Positions 1 to 12,184 of a stretch of DNA of 64,000 nt are shown piece by piece. A model generated the notes under the pieces. That model did not search any database. It had not been told where the DNA came from and saw only the letters and a program-made list of their open reading frames with translations. The translations under genes were made by a program, and so were the position numbers. Source of the DNA: Asterias rubens (lineage: Eukaryota > Echinodermata > Asteroidea > Forcipulatida > Asteriidae); assembly GCF_902459465.1 (NCBI RefSeq), contig NC_047066.1, forward strand, positions 8,683,047 through 8,747,046. The letters are read 5' to 3'. Every line of letters begins with the position of its first letter. Position 1 is the stretch's first letter.

Positions 1-7
1 GACTCAC

Positions 8-3000
8 TGGCACTGTGGATATGATGTCTTCAAATTCCTCACTGGTGTCCTGCTGGCATCGACGTAGCAACACACAGGCCTCTTTCACAGAGATCTTCAG
101 GATCAAGTGAACCAGCTCATCTTTTAATCTGATAAAAAAAGAGAAAAAAAAAACCACAAAAAGAAACCATACTGTTATTCACAATTTGAAAACATTACCT
201 TTCATCTTACAAATTAAAGTTTTTCTAGCATTTCGTGGCATTTCTGGTGGTTTAGTTCACCAAGCCCAAGCTTTAGTGTTATCAGCAGCAGAGTTTGGGT
301 TTGAATCCAGGTAAAGACACCTGTACCTTTGAGCAAGAAACTTAACCATTTATTGGGAAGAGTAGTGCATTCTACTCATACGGCCAGGATCCTAGTGGAT
401 GATACCCATGCCTACATCCTTGCAGACTATAAAGAAGAGGTATTCCTGTTTCAGACCTAGAAGGAGGGGGCAACATGCTTAGTTGGCAGTTGATTGGGGT
501 CGATAGCCCAAATCAGTTTAGTGTAGCCTCCACCTTAAAGTGGGCGTCCGACCTTGTCTTAACACTAATGAAAAAATAATAACACGAGGCATGAACAAAA
601 CAAAAAACCAACCCACCTTTTAACTTGAGGTGTTTAAAAAGGACACTAACTATTGGAAACTTCAATTGAGCTGCAGAGCCCCATTTTACGAAAAAGAAAA
701 CTTCCTTTTACCTCCCAGAGAGATCTTTCTCGTCCCCTTCCAGTCGCAGTAGTTGACCTATGACCCCTAGAATGAGGTCACGTAGCCTTCCGAGGGCTGG
801 GTTAGCCTCCCCTTCAAGCAGCAGACGATGCATCAGGGAGTTCTGCTCCTCGTTGGTGCGGTACAGGACGGTCAGTCCAGCTCTAGAAAGTGGACCAACA
901 AAAAATCTTTTTATACCAACGAGTCAATATTTTAGAAATAATTTGCTTACTTAAGTCTCACCCATCTAGTCTCTTCTCAAGACGTTTGGTCAACATCCAC
1001 ACCTTACAGCTATAAAGCAGGACTAACTCCGCTGTTGTGAAGAAGAATCTAAGCTTCACCTTCTGCTCCATTTGACTTTCCCATTTGGCCTCTTTTCAAG
1101 ACGTTTGTTCATAGACCACAGCCATAGAGCAGGACTTACTTAACATTTAGTTTTCACCCTACAGTATGATCAGTTTACCCTGAAAATTGTGAAAATACCT
1201 GAAACTGGCACCTTAAAAAAACCCGAAGATCAATTTGCACCTTAAAGAAACCAATACTAACATAAACATCAGCATATGCTGACATTGACTTACATACCAA
1301 TAGCTTTCTCAAGAAGACGATCAGAGCATACTGATCAAAACGTTGAGTTGAAACCTACGGTTATTTTCAGAACCACCCCAACTCAATTAGAGATTATCAT
1401 TACATGGTGTTACTGCAAACCTTACTATATCAAATTTCCACCATGCAAAGTTTCAAATCCTACTTACATGATAGTGTTGCATGCCTCTCTCTGCAGTCCT
1501 TCAAGCTGCACGGTTCCCTTAGATTCGACCAGAACCTGCCACGCAAGGGCTCTGAAATTAATGACACATCAACCCAAATATTGTTTTACTCTTTTCTCAA
1601 AGACTACAGAGATACAGCAAGTAATATTTAAAGGGAAAATTTCTACCATAATTATTTTCAAACCCTCTAAGTTTAATGTAAATCTGTGGATGTTTGTGTT
1701 TTGTGTTGTATAAAAAGTACCCAGACCCTTTAAGACATTTTATTCTTAAGTGACTCACCCTGCATGATGCAGACAATCAATGTCCTCTTTCTTAGACGAC
1801 CGAAATGTATGACACTTGAACAGCACCTGGAGAAAAAAACAAAAATAATATGTCACACGTACAATTTGTGACTGGTATGCTGCTTATTTCTGCTCAGCAG
1901 AAAACTTGTAAGCAATATTTTCTGCTTAAGCTGCTATATGATATTGGGCACTGGCCTTCACTGTTAGGACTGTTTGGTAATGACCTTGGTTGGCCTTGGT
2001 GTCTAGTTGCTTTTAAATAAACACCGGCCAAGCCAGTGAAGACTGTCTCCTAACAGCAGCCGGCCACCAACCTTAGCCCAACTTCATGGAGCTGCTTCAG
2101 CAAAAAAATAGCTTCTTTATTTTACACATGTTACTGGCCAAAATTTCATGCCATATACTTTGCTTGTGGCGGGTATTTAGCTACTGTTTACTAAGCATAA
2201 GAATTGAGTGGAGTCTTGGCCAGTAATCTTATTTTACTGAGCAAGGATTTTTTTTGCTTAAGCAGCTCCATGAAATTGGGCCCTGGTTTTTACCGAACTC
2301 TTATTGCCTAATTTAACATCTAATTAAATTTTCACCTGTGCTGAGCAAATTCCTTTGCTTAGCAGCTTTTCATACCCTTAGAAATTGTAGGAAAATTTAG
2401 AGAGGTAAAGCTAACCTGTAGTACGATGAACATGCACTGGGCAGCCGGTTGGTCCTCCTCCTTCAGTGCCTTCTCAAGGATGTCACAAACCCTCCTGAGA
2501 TGGACCACATCCAGGGTGCGTTGTCTCATCAGCATCTGGCCCAGGGAGGACTGCAGGATGTCGCTGTGGATACGGTGGCAGCAGTTGCTACCGACGTGAT
2601 GCAGGAGCATCTTGACGATACCGGGAATCAAGATCATGGAATCTGAAGAAACGGAGGGTCAGGGTTGTTGGTATTTCTATTGCTAATAAATTTAAGAGTG
2701 CCAAACGTAAACCTTCCCTTTAAAGGCAATGGACACTTTTGGTAATTGTCAAAGACCAGTATTCTAACATGATGTATCCCAACATATGCATACAATAACA
2801 AACCTGTGAAAATTTGGACTCAATTGGTCATTGAAGTTGCAAGAGAATATTGAAAGGAACAACACTGATTTTGCACAAATTTGTGTGCTTTCAGATGCCT
2901 AAAAAAAGGCTTCAGGCCTGAAATCTTTGACTATTTGAGTGAGATATTACCTCTTTCTCAAAAACTTCATATTTCAGAGGGAGTCTTTCTCACAATTTTG

Positions 3001-6000
3001 TATACTATCAACAGCTCTCCATTGCTTGTTACAAAGTAAGTTTCCACGCCAACAATTGTTTTGAGTAATTACCAACAGTGTGCATTAAAAAAGAGATCGG
3101 TCACCAAATTACCAAACTGCTGTATTTGAACACTTATAAAATATGAACACTTTTCCAAACTAGACTATCACATCATGTCTTCGTGAAAAGTAGGATTACC
3201 ATCAGGCACAGGTTCCAGCGCTGGTTCCATTCCCATCTGCGCACCAACATGATGTGGCGCCCTCAAGCCTGGGTTATGCCACTGGTCCACCCAGTCACTA
3301 GAACACGTCCAGATGAAGTTGTTGGTTGCGTCAAAACACACTCCTGAAAAGTTTCAAAGTCAAAAATACTTCAAGTTACCTAAAGATGAATGCTAAAACA
3401 TGTGTAAATGAGAAAATATAATTAGCTGTTGCAAACTGCTTACCAACCAAAATGACCTGTGGTATAAATGCAAAAAATGGTTAATGGCCTGACGTTTGGG
3501 CCCTAGCAGAGTCTTCCTCAAAGGCTTATATACAAATCATAAACAAATAAATAATAACGATACTGAGTTCTTATACATCACAAGGACCTTATAACAAGCT
3601 AAATGGGGATGGGCTGGACACACTGCCAAAAGAAATGACAGTAGATGGGAAACAAGAATAACGGATGGCAACCAAGGACAGGGAAAAGGAAAAGAGGTAG
3701 ACAGAGAAGAAGATGGAGAGATGACATCAGGATATATGATGGAACAACATGGACCAGAACTACAAGAAATATTAATGAATGTCATTTACATGAGGAGGGC
3801 TACATCTTACACTGGATGAACACAGCCTTTATGATGATGATGTACCTACCTAGTCCCACAATGGGAGATCCCCTGGCAACGGAGCAGGTCGGTGCATCCA
3901 CAAAATCCACTCGGGTGGTGAAGCCTCCATCTTTAGCGCTGAAGCAAAGATTTGTACCTAGGGCTGTTGAGAGACAGAGGACTGTGTTATATATCTTGTT
4001 TGAACACCAATTAACTTGAAAATTACTTTGAGAACATAAGGCCAAATAAAAAAAATACCAGTTGATAGTCTGGATTTTTCCAAAAAGAGGAGGATGAGGG
4101 CTTTTTTCATATATTTTTTTTTCCCCAAGATGGCCGCTAAGTATTTCAAATGAAACAGGCCACAGTTTGAACCCACTGCAAACTTATTTTATACCTATTT
4201 GTTGCATGAGGACGCAGTTTAACAGGTAAGATTATTACACTAAAAAGATTCGCAGGTAGGCATTCACTAATTTGTTTTATGAAACAGACGGTTACACATG
4301 TTCTAGAGCATCACGTTAGATTTGGGAAAAGCCCCTAGGTCAGTCCTTTTGAAAGGATGGATTAAAAAAAAAGGAACAAAAACCCACATTTTATTAATTA
4401 AATTTTTTTATTTTATGAAAAATCGGAAATAAAAATTAGTTAAACAAAAAGGATGCAGCCCCCAAAAAGGATGCAGGCGGGGATGTTTTACTCATCTTGT
4501 TTCGTCACATTTTGGAAAATGGCCGCACAGTGCCGAGGAGTTTACTGGGGTCGTCATAAAATTGTTAACCAGGGATCAATTTCTTAAAGCCTGTAAGCAC
4601 AAAAAAATTGCTAAGCACAGAAAAAATACCGGCCAAAAATTTCATCAAGTGTATATTGCTGCCACTGGCTCTCAATTCACGTTTTGCTCAGCAAAGAAAT
4701 TTGCTAAGCATTATTTTCTGCTTAAAAGCATTTTGAAATTGGAACCCTGCTGATTATTTTTTGTTATTGTAAGTATTCGGAAAAAAAAGGGACAAAAATA
4801 TTACGATCTGCCTTTTTGGCATTTACACAATTCAAACTTAGAGGGCTCACTTCGTGTTGCTGACAGACCTGAGCCTGCGTTAAAGATGGATCGCGAGGAT
4901 GAGTTGTTGTTGCCTCCAGGGGGCGCAGTTAGCATCACGACGCTGTTGCCGCAAGTGAAGATCGGTGTCTTGCGTAGAAGCTTCAGGGTGAGACCACAGC
5001 TTGTGGTCGCTGCAGGAAGGGTTAAAATGAGTTTTAAAAAAAGTAACAAAGGTATGAAATTTTACAGTAAAGTAGGGCTAAGATCACAAAAAAAAACCAA
5101 GATTTTTGTTAACAAACCAATCTATTAAAACAAAACAAATGATTAGTAGCCTGATGTTTTGACCCTAGCAGAGCCTGTCTTGAAGGCTAAATCCCTAGCC
5201 TACGAGAAGTACTCTGCTATGGTCAAAACTTTAGGCAACTAACTTTTTGTTTCTGCATGTTTATGTCATTTTGGTTGGTAAGCAGTTTGCAACAGCTAAT
5301 TTTATATTTTCTCAGTTTTTACTACTTCATTTTTTAGAATCCCAACAGATTTTGTATTTTTGCCCCTTTTTAAATAGCACCACCTGTCAAAATTCTTTCA
5401 GAAAACAAATTTTATCTTGGCCAAAGTCTGGCCTACAACATTAACTCTTGCAGAGAAAAACAATTGTTTAGCAAATCTTTTCTGCTGAATGACTTTATGA
5501 AATTTGGGTAAAAGTTATTTCTTTTTCAAAAGCAATAGTTTGTTTGTTGCATAGAAACTTACATGTGTCTTCTTTAGTTGAGCCATTGGTGTTGGTCTGA
5601 CCAGTCAGCATGGCCAGAGTAGCTGCAGTGCTGTACCTGTAGGTACGTAGTCTGGTCAGCAGAGGGTCACCAACGACTTTAAGTGATTCGTCCTTCCGGG
5701 ACAGAATGATGCGAGACCCGATGGGCTGGGCATGGATGGTACCATCCTCCTCCTACACAAGCAAAGAAATAACCTTATTAAAGGAAATGTATATGTTTGG
5801 TAATCAATCTTGAAGGGTGTTGATACTTTTTGTAGATCAAGTTTTTGGCCATGACATAAATTCCTACTCCCTACTGTGAATGAATGTAATATCGTTAACC
5901 TGTAGAAGTTTCAGCTTCATAAGTCATCTAGTTAAAAAAATAAAAAAGTGAAAATCACAGAGCAATGTTTTCAGGAATCGCATAAATCTGTTGTACATGC

Positions 6001-9000
6001 TAAAATAAATGTTGTCTCGTTGAGTCAAAAATTATTTCTTCGAATTTAGTTTTTAACAAAAGCACCCTCAAAAGTCCTCTTTCCCATTCTGAAAACTGTG
6101 TGTTCATGCAATCTTTATTTTTTTATTTACAAATCTTTTTCTGAAGGGATTTAAATCGGTCATTAGCAACTGGTCAGCGCATCTGAGTTAAAATTGTTTT
6201 GATTGCTATTCACAAACCTGCAGTTTAAAAACGTCCATGCAGACTGGCTGTCCCTTTCCACTCTTGTCGGCTCCCACAATGCACCATATCCAGTAGAAGT
6301 GGGTACCGTCAGACTGGAGTGCTATGGTCACACGGTTGGTCGTTAGACGAAGACTTGGCGGCACCTCAACATGAGATTCCGTCTGAGGAAGTACGAAAGA
6401 TATTCAACATAAATAATAATATCGTGTTATAAACCAGAAGGGAAACTAACTGTGTAAATTTAAAAACAAGTTGGGTTGAACAAAGACAAATTGACTAGAA
6501 TGGGATGTGAAGCAACGACTTCCATTGCCAGCACTCTACCAACTGATCTGTCTAGCTTGATGTAGGGGGGGTCTCACTATTTTTTTCAACATCTGAAAAA
6601 TTGAAACTGAGGAGGGCTTCAGGCATGAACCCTTTACAGAGGTATCTGAAAGTACACAATTCTATGCAACAAGGTTTTTTTTTTTACATTATTCATTATT
6701 TTCTTGCAACTTCAACGACAAATTGAACCTCCAAATTATCACAGGTTTGTTATTTTATTCATATCTTGGGATACACCGTGACCAAGTCAGGATACTGGTC
6801 TTTGACAATTAACTAAAGTTTACCCTGCCTTCAAGTAAAGATATTGATCAATTGCTTCTCATAACCCAGGTGTGGACCCATGAAGTCAGATATGGCCACT
6901 GTGTGTTATTAAGTCAAGTGTGAACCGATTTGGGTGCAGTGGTTGCACAAAGTTCAGAAAGACCCCAAAATTTCTTTTTTTTTACCCAGATGACAAGGAG
7001 CTGTTTATAGTACAAGACACTTCAACAGTTGATTTTATAATATTAATACTATAGTTTTTAAAACACCCTGCAATTATGACCTACCTTGAGGGTTCGTTGA
7101 TCAAGTAGGGTACACAGCTGATCAGGATGCCCGTCAGTGTCTAATGCTCTGTGAATCAGGCAGTCTTCTCCATGAGCGACCCAGCCCTGGCCGAGATCTT
7201 GACGCTTGGCATAAATGAAGCCCCTGTATAACATAAATCATTACAATCATTGTCACTACATCTTCGGCAGAGAGATAAAATCAACCCCAAAACATTTGGG
7301 TAATTATTCAGGTCTGATACTTCGTTCTCCTGACGGCAATGCAGTTTTCTTTCATCTCCAAGCTTCTTCAAACCAATGTTCTAATATTGTGACCTGTTTT
7401 GGGGTGGGTTGCAATTTGTAAAAACAAGTATGATTCAATTCAATTCAATTAAAAATACCACTCTCTGACATTACCTCAAAGTGCCACCAAGTCCAGAGCC
7501 AAATTTGGCCAATCCCTTGCCATGTGAACTAGTAGTGTATAGGAATCGGCCGTCACAAGCAAGACTCCTTCCTATATCTGTAGTATCTGAAGGGTTAAAC
7601 AAAGTGGGTTTATTTACCATAAAGTTTATATTGAAGCATGATTTGTTTATGTTCTGCATCTCTTTAAAACTGCTTGCCTTGTGCATATTTCCCTTCACCC
7701 TGCAATCTAGACTTTTAAAAAGAACATCAGTTTCTTCTTTCAGCTTTCCGAAGTTATTTTCATCCTAAATGTTTTCATCTTGTTGCCCCATTCCGAGAGT
7801 GGCTTTCTTAGGTGGTTTGAGATCAACTTGCATGAAAAATGAAAAAAAAGTGCAATTACCTTTCTCTTTTTCTTTCTCGTCACCATTCTTCCCCCCGTCG
7901 CTAAGCAGATCCTCAAATCCCCAGCACACCATGTGCTTACTGCCGAGGAGCGACGATGTACAGCCTGGCCCTCCCTCCAACCTCAGCAACTTGTGCAGGA
8001 TGTCAGCGACTGGCAGAGAGCCCAAGTTACCTTGGTGTCTTTGCAAGAGGTGGATGGTGTGAATTATAGTTGACGTTGAACCCCTAAAATTGGACCGGTG
8101 TAAAATAAAACATTTTGATGAAGAATACAGGACAACTTCATATTGGGTAAAATGCAAGAGCAAATTCAATTCTCATTAACCGGACACTAATGGTAGTTGT
8201 CAAAGACTTGTCTTCTCACTCGTGTACATGGATCTCAACATATGCAGAAAATAACAAACCTGTGAAAATTCGAGCTCAGTTGGTCGTCAAAGTTGTGAGT
8301 TAATAACAAAAGAAAAAACACCATTGTCACACGAAGTTGTGTGCTTTCACTTCAGAAGCTTGATTTCGAGACCTCAAATTCTCAACCTGAGGTCACGCAA
8401 TCAAATTACGTTACTTCAGAGGGAGCCATTTCTCACAATGTTTTATACTATCACCCTCTCCCCATTACTCATTACCATGTAATGTTTAATTCTTATAATT
8501 ATTTTGAGTAAATACCAATATGTCCACTGCCTTTAAAGCTGGACAACAAAACAAAACAACTTCTTCCGAAATGTAAAAAGAAATAAGAAAAGAAAACATT
8601 ACAAGTACAAAATCATATACAGTAATTTGATAGAGCATTGTGACTGTGTTGCACAAGAGTCTTAAAAATTACGTTATCAAAAGACTACCTTGCACAAGCT
8701 AACGCCACAAGAGCAGCTGCCAGATTCTGCTGCTGTGATCTCATTTCCTGGTTCGTCTCATCGTCAACCTCGGAATCCAACAATCTGCTGCCCTCGGTCA
8801 GCCAAGAACACAACAAGCTCTCCAATCCTTCCAGGCAATCTCCCGGCTCTTTAGTTAGACTGAGGGGCGGGCAATCACGAAGGCAATTCAACAGCAGTTT
8901 GGCCGTCTCTCCGCAGAGTTCGGGGTCCTGTTTCTTCTGCGATTTCAACAAGGGGAAAACAAGAAGGAGACCTACGCGACTGGAAAACGACACCTGCTCC

Positions 9001-9392
9001 GGCTGCTGCCATAATCCCTGCTTCTTGAGCAAGGAGATAGACTCTTCGTGGCTTGAGGCTTCTTTTTCTATCTGCTCCATGTTGCTGTTGATTTGCCGGT
9101 GGGCGTTCCAAAGCCCCTTCAAAGCGTTCAGCCTGTACTCAAGAAGTCTGGAGTAGGCATAGGCGTTGTTATTCGTCCCGCAAACGGACAGGAGTCTGTC
9201 CGTAAGCTCTGCAGGGTCCTTGGTATCGAAGGAAACCACTTCATTTTCTCTGTCCGTTTCGCTCGAGGTGGAGACATCTCGAGGAAGTTGGACTAGATCG
9301 GTGACGCGAATTAATCCGTCGTGCAGAAACAACGATTCTTCGTTAACGCACATCCACTGAGCTGAGTCGGCTATCCCCGTCGCGGTAGCCAT
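8..9392 (-). CDS. HECTD4: HECTD4-type giant HECT E3 ubiquitin ligase, N-terminal 846 codons (13 exons, partial)
   Basis: Coding exons on the minus strand are 9392-8689, 8083-7860, 7586-7475, 7223-7085, 6382-6218, 5752-5563, 5009-4851, 3963-3850, 3343-3200, 2642-2416, 1826-1759, 882-712 and 128-8. Every boundary has GT/AG and the phases join without a break (2538 nt, 846 codons). The last donor lies at positions 7-6, so the gene continues past the left edge. Exon 7 encodes LLRKTPIFTCG followed by APPGG, and exon 5 encodes HFYWIWC. I recognise these from vertebrate HECTD4, a protein of about 4000 residues whose catalytic HECT domain is at the far C terminus and so is not in this window. The product is presumably a cytosolic ubiquitin ligase. 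The start at 9392 is the first in-frame Met of exon 1. Introns contain SINE, LINE and dispersed-repeat insertions. Orthology is judged from remembered motifs, not an alignment. Exon 7's donor (4850) and exon 8's (3849) each have a nearby alternative. Confidence 0.85.
244..560 (+). mobile_element. tRNA-derived SINE in HECTD4 intron 12
   Basis: A B-box-like stretch, GGTTTGAATCC, lies at 298-308 with an A-box-like stretch about 45 bases upstream. It is followed by a 'ccttgagcaagaaacttaacc'-type segment, a tail common to many tRNA-SINEs. The body runs to about 560. The element is on the strand opposite to HECTD4. Family and exact ends are uncertain. Confidence 0.55.
1628..1735 (-). repeat. Terminal part of a fold-back element (TTTAAAGGGTCTGG family)
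   Basis: The stretch ends in 'agtacccagacccttta', the same terminus seen at 26510-26541 and, in reverse orientation, at 18710-18722. It is a partial copy inside a HECTD4 intron. The 145-codon open frame at 1276-1713 runs through it and is not considered a gene. Confidence 0.45.
1925..2290. repeat. Fold-back repeat with 'aagctgct..atgatattgggc' ends
   Basis: The left end (about 1925-1950, 'gcttaagctgctatatga') and the right end (2258-2285, 'gcttaagcagctccatga') share the same AAGC(A/T)GCT-type motif and a following 'attgggc'. A related, shorter copy lies at about 4563-4755. It is a non-coding interspersed element in HECTD4 introns. Confidence 0.4.
2719..3090 (+). repeat. Dispersed ~370-bp repeat (GGACAC family), copy 1
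   Basis: It begins 'tttaaaggcaatggacac', passes through 'ttgtcaaagaccagt', 'gtgtgctttcagatgc' and 'cacaattttgtatactatcaac', and ends 'gagtaattaccaacagtgt'. This is the reference layout for the family found about twenty times in the window. It lies in a HECTD4 intron. Confidence 0.75.
3595..3840 (+). mobile_element. LINE reverse-transcriptase ORF tail (decayed, RTE-like)
   Basis: One frame reads WQPRTGKRKRGRQRRRWRDD, then DGTTWTRTTRN and GYILHWMN. This is the typical extreme C terminus of RTE/endonuclease-type non-LTR retrotransposon ORFs. Frame changes upstream show decay. It abuts HECTD4 exon 8 (3850-3963) but belongs to the intron. A related tail is present on the minus strand at 16030-16205 and 23950-24125. 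Confidence 0.6.
6590..6834 (-). repeat. Dispersed GGACAC-family repeat, truncated copy, reverse orientation
   Basis: It contains 'tctgaaagtacacaattc', 'cacaggtttgttatttta' and 'actggtctttgacaattaac' in reverse order to the copy at 2719-3090, which marks the reverse orientation. The other half is missing. Confidence 0.6.
8177..8538 (+). repeat. Dispersed GGACAC-family repeat in HECTD4 intron 1
   Basis: A near full-length copy runs from 'ttaaccggacactaatgg' to 'tgtccactgcctttaaag', with the internal 'gaagcttgatttcgagacct' block. Confidence 0.75.
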
Positions 9393-9464
9393 ACTTTGGG
9401 GCTCTGGACTTATCAGATGATTTCACCGTAATCTAGTGAAACTCTGATACTGAACTTCAACTAT

Positions 9465-9551
9465 TTACACATAATCTGTGATGCAACCTTCGTTGGTTTG
9501 GTGCAATACTCTTCGAAAACAAATGAATAACAACTCCATGGTCGCCGCCAT
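9465..9551 (-). promoter_or_regulatory. Short upstream ORF and YY1-like site in the HECTD4 5' leader
   Basis: About 160 bases upstream of the HECTD4 start, the minus strand reads AAGATGGCGGC (9554-9544), the classic YY1-type element often found just downstream of housekeeping transcription starts. The same ATG opens a 28-codon frame (MAATMELLF...) ending at 9465, before the main start. If transcription starts upstream of 9554, this would be a short uORF. The motif is seen directly; its activity is inferred. Confidence 0.45.
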
Positions 9552-9881
9552 CTTGGTAATGAAGATTTCCGAAAGCGAGGCTAGACTAGATCTCTTTGAG
9601 CTGAAAAAACGTAACCTCGTTTGATTTGACAATGATCGACCCCAGGCTGGCATCACAGTGTTTCATAGAAGACTAACGTACAGCTGTGGGGACGAGCTTA
9701 AATACGATAGTGTAAAGGTCTAAATCCTAGTTTACTATTGACAATCCACATCAAGAATGCACTTAAAAAACACACAAAAAACATCAAAATTAAAATAATT
9801 ATAAAAAAAACATGACTTTGAATCGTTTTGAATCTTAAAATTTATATAAATAGTATCACGAAGCAAAGATGATCGTTCACA

Positions 9882-9953
9882 TCCCATATGGTCTAGTGGT
9901 TAGGATCCGGCGCTCTCACCGCCGTGGCCCGGGTTCGATTCCCGGTGTGGGAA
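9882..9953 (+). tRNA. tRNA-Glu (anticodon CTC)
   Basis: This is a complete 72-nt cloverleaf. The acceptor stem pairs TCCCATA with TGTGGGA, followed by discriminator A. The D-arm carries TGGTCTAGTGG (A box). The anticodon loop is CTCTCAC with anticodon CTC closed by CGGCG/CGCCG. The T-arm carries GGTTCGATTCC (B box). There is no intron and CCA is not encoded. A TTTT terminator follows at 9961-9964. It lies between the divergent HECTD4 gene and the receptor array. Confidence 0.96.
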
Positions 9954-10113
9954 ATGGACAGTTTTGCTTTTCTGTTTGTTACAAATTAAATAGTAACAAG
10001 ATAATGTTGACAAATAAAATCAAACTATATATTAGGCCTGAACTTATTCTTTATTTCAGTTATTGGAGATAACGAAATCAGTGGCTCCACCATGAACGGT
10101 GTTTAGCGCTGTC

Positions 10114-10468
10114 AGGGCCTATAGTGGCATGGTGGGGGTGATACACAATGAGGCGGTATATGGGAGCATAGAGAACAAGATGAGAATATTTATAAGATTG
10201 AAATGGCAACAGGAATTCTGTGAAGATCAACAATGGAGAGGAGTTAGAAGATCAGTGAAGAGTTGAGCATCTTATTCAACACCTTGAGCAAGGGCCTACT
10301 GTGTGGCATGGTGGAGGGTGATACACAATGAGGCGGAATATGGGAGCATAGAGAACAAGATGAGAATATTTATAAGATTGAAATGGCAACAGGAATACTG
10401 TGAAGAACAACAATGGAGAGGAGTTAGAAGATCAGTCAAGAGTTGGGCATTTTATTCAACATTTGAGC
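10114..10468. repeat. Two-copy tandem repeat, 177-bp unit
   Basis: Two head-to-tail copies (10114-10290 and 10291-10468) share 'gggcctayt..ggcatggtgg', 'gatacacaatgaggcgg' and 'agaggagttagaagatcag' with few differences. No coding potential is recognised. Confidence 0.85.
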
Positions 10469-10600
10469 AAGTTAGCTTAGCTATATTGGCACATTTTACA
10501 TTGGTACGGGGGGGGGGATGGGGCTACTCAGGAAAGTACCACAGGAAAGTATTATTACAATACTTTCTCGTTGTGGCTCCCTTTTCAACTCGACCCTCAC

Positions 10601-11157
10601 TTTAAAGGCACTGGACACTATAATTGTCAAAGACAGTCTTCTCGCTTGGTGTATTTCCACATATGCGCAAAATAACAAACCTGTGTGAAAATTTGAGCTC
10701 AATGAGAGAATAATGGAAGAAAAACGCCCTTGTCGCACAAGTTGCGTGCTTTCAGATGCTTGATTTTGAGACCTCGGAATCTGATTATGAGGTCTCGAAA
10801 TCGAATTCAAATATTTTAGTGAGCAATAACTTCTTTCTCAAAATCTTGGAGAGCTGTTGATAGTAAGACATTGTGAGAAACGGCTTCCTCCCAAGTAACG
10901 TAGTTTTCGAGAAAGAAGTAATTTTCCACTAGAATATTTGTTCAAAATTAGATTTTGAGGTCTCGAAATCAAGCATCTGAAAGCACACAACTTCGTGTGA
11001 CAAGGGTGTTTTTTTCTTCCACTCTCTTAACTTCGACGGCCAATTGACCAATTGAGCTCAAATTTTTAGTGGGTGTGTTATTTTGTGCATTATGTTGAGA
11101 TACACCAAGTGAGAAGACTGGTCTTTGACAATAACCAAAGGTGTCCAGTGGCTCTAA
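10601..11157. repeat. Head-to-head pair of GGACAC-family repeats
   Basis: A forward 5' half (10601-10845, starting 'tttaaaggcactggacac') is followed directly by a reverse copy (about 10846-11157, ending 'aaaggtgtccagtggctct'). Together they form a large fold-back. The left breakpoint of the 8.3-kb duplication carrying gene A falls inside it, near 10764. Confidence 0.7.
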
Positions 11158-12131
11158 TGCATGACGAGATACTATAAATAAATCAAGGCCATTTTCGTTG
11201 TCCACACGAAGACAAAAACTCGTGACTTAAGTCTCGTCCTTTCTCTTGAATATACGGGGATGTCCCTTTTAACTTATTTGAATAACAATACAATATGTAG
11301 GGCCTATCGTGGCGATCCGCATGCCACCACGTAGGAGGGAATAAGACTTGTACAAATGTGTTAACCTTCTTAAAAGAAGTAGAAGTTAAACAAGTTACTA
11401 GACCAAGCTCAGAAGTGGAAACGTGGATGGTAACTTTGCTACTTCCGTGTTGTTGCAGTGCTCTAATGATTCGGGATTGCGGGAACTGCTGTATTGTACT
11501 TTTCAGGTCATCAACACAGCCAATGTCTCGTGGCCGGTCTGCAGTTGGCATTGGAACAACGTTTTCCTTTGATTTCTATGTGTTATGATGCATGCATGTA
11601 TTTTCCATTGATCATTATAAAAAAGAAGTCCAGAAGACTATCGGTTTCAATAACGTACACATTATTGCTATACGTTAAGATCTCTTTTGAGATAAGCGTG
11701 TGTATACGAATTCGGAACTGATGGACAACCGATTTCCTTTCGTATTTTTCATTTGCAGAAATCGGAAATTTAGGTGTTCAAAATCACAATTTGTGTTAGT
11801 TTGTCTGCTTCAGGTGTGACGTCATTCAGGTAATTTGCCGTTATAGTCTTTTGCTCATTTGTATGAGCAGAAAACGTTGGTTGACTTTGAAACTATCGTG
11901 CATCGGGGTAAGATTACGTTCTTTGCTGATGGACACACAATTTTTGTTAAATATCGCAATGGACTCACTATATAACTTTACGAGGTATAACTCACAGTCG
12001 CAGGCTGTCGTCCAAAAACACGCTATTTATGTGTTTTGCAAATTAAACAAAAGTTTGTCACAACTTGTTGAACCGTGCAGTTCAACAACGAACCGTGCAG
12101 TTCAACAACGGCGACAACAACTTTGATCACT
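11158..12131 (+). promoter_or_regulatory. Upstream region of gene A, conserved in gene B
   Basis: This stretch has no supported gene and is nearly identical to 19449-20431. It holds a palindromic CRE, TGACGTCA, at 11817-11824, about 315 bases upstream of the TATA box. A 20-bp direct repeat ending 'gtgcagttcaacaac' occurs twice at about 12070-12110 in A but once in B. Short open frames here have no recognisable content. Confidence 0.45.
11817..11824. promoter_or_regulatory. CRE palindrome TGACGTCA upstream of gene A
   Basis: This is a perfect 8-bp CREB/ATF consensus site, preserved at the same relative place in gene B (20098-20105). Function is inferred from the motif only. Confidence 0.4.
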
Positions 12132-12139
12132 TATATAAG
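12132..12139 (+). promoter_or_regulatory. TATA box of gene A
   Basis: TATATAAG lies 53 bases upstream of the gene A start codon (12185). Transcription would begin near 12162, giving a leader of roughly 25 nt. The same box at the same spacing precedes gene B. I see no comparable TATA box at genes C to F. Confidence 0.6.
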
Positions 12140-12184
12140 TCAGTTTCACTGCACACGAACACGGAAACAAGTTCTGGTACCATC

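Noticed and set aside
1276-1713. 145-codon plus-strand open frame in a HECTD4 intron
   Set aside because: It has mixed composition, overlaps dispersed repeat fragments, and shows no domain or splice context.
3645-4019. 124-codon plus-strand frame as a host gene
   Set aside because: It is a LINE ORF tail running into antisense HECTD4 exon 8.
9869-10072. 67-codon plus-strand open frame
   Set aside because: It runs straight through the tRNA-Glu gene and has no other support.
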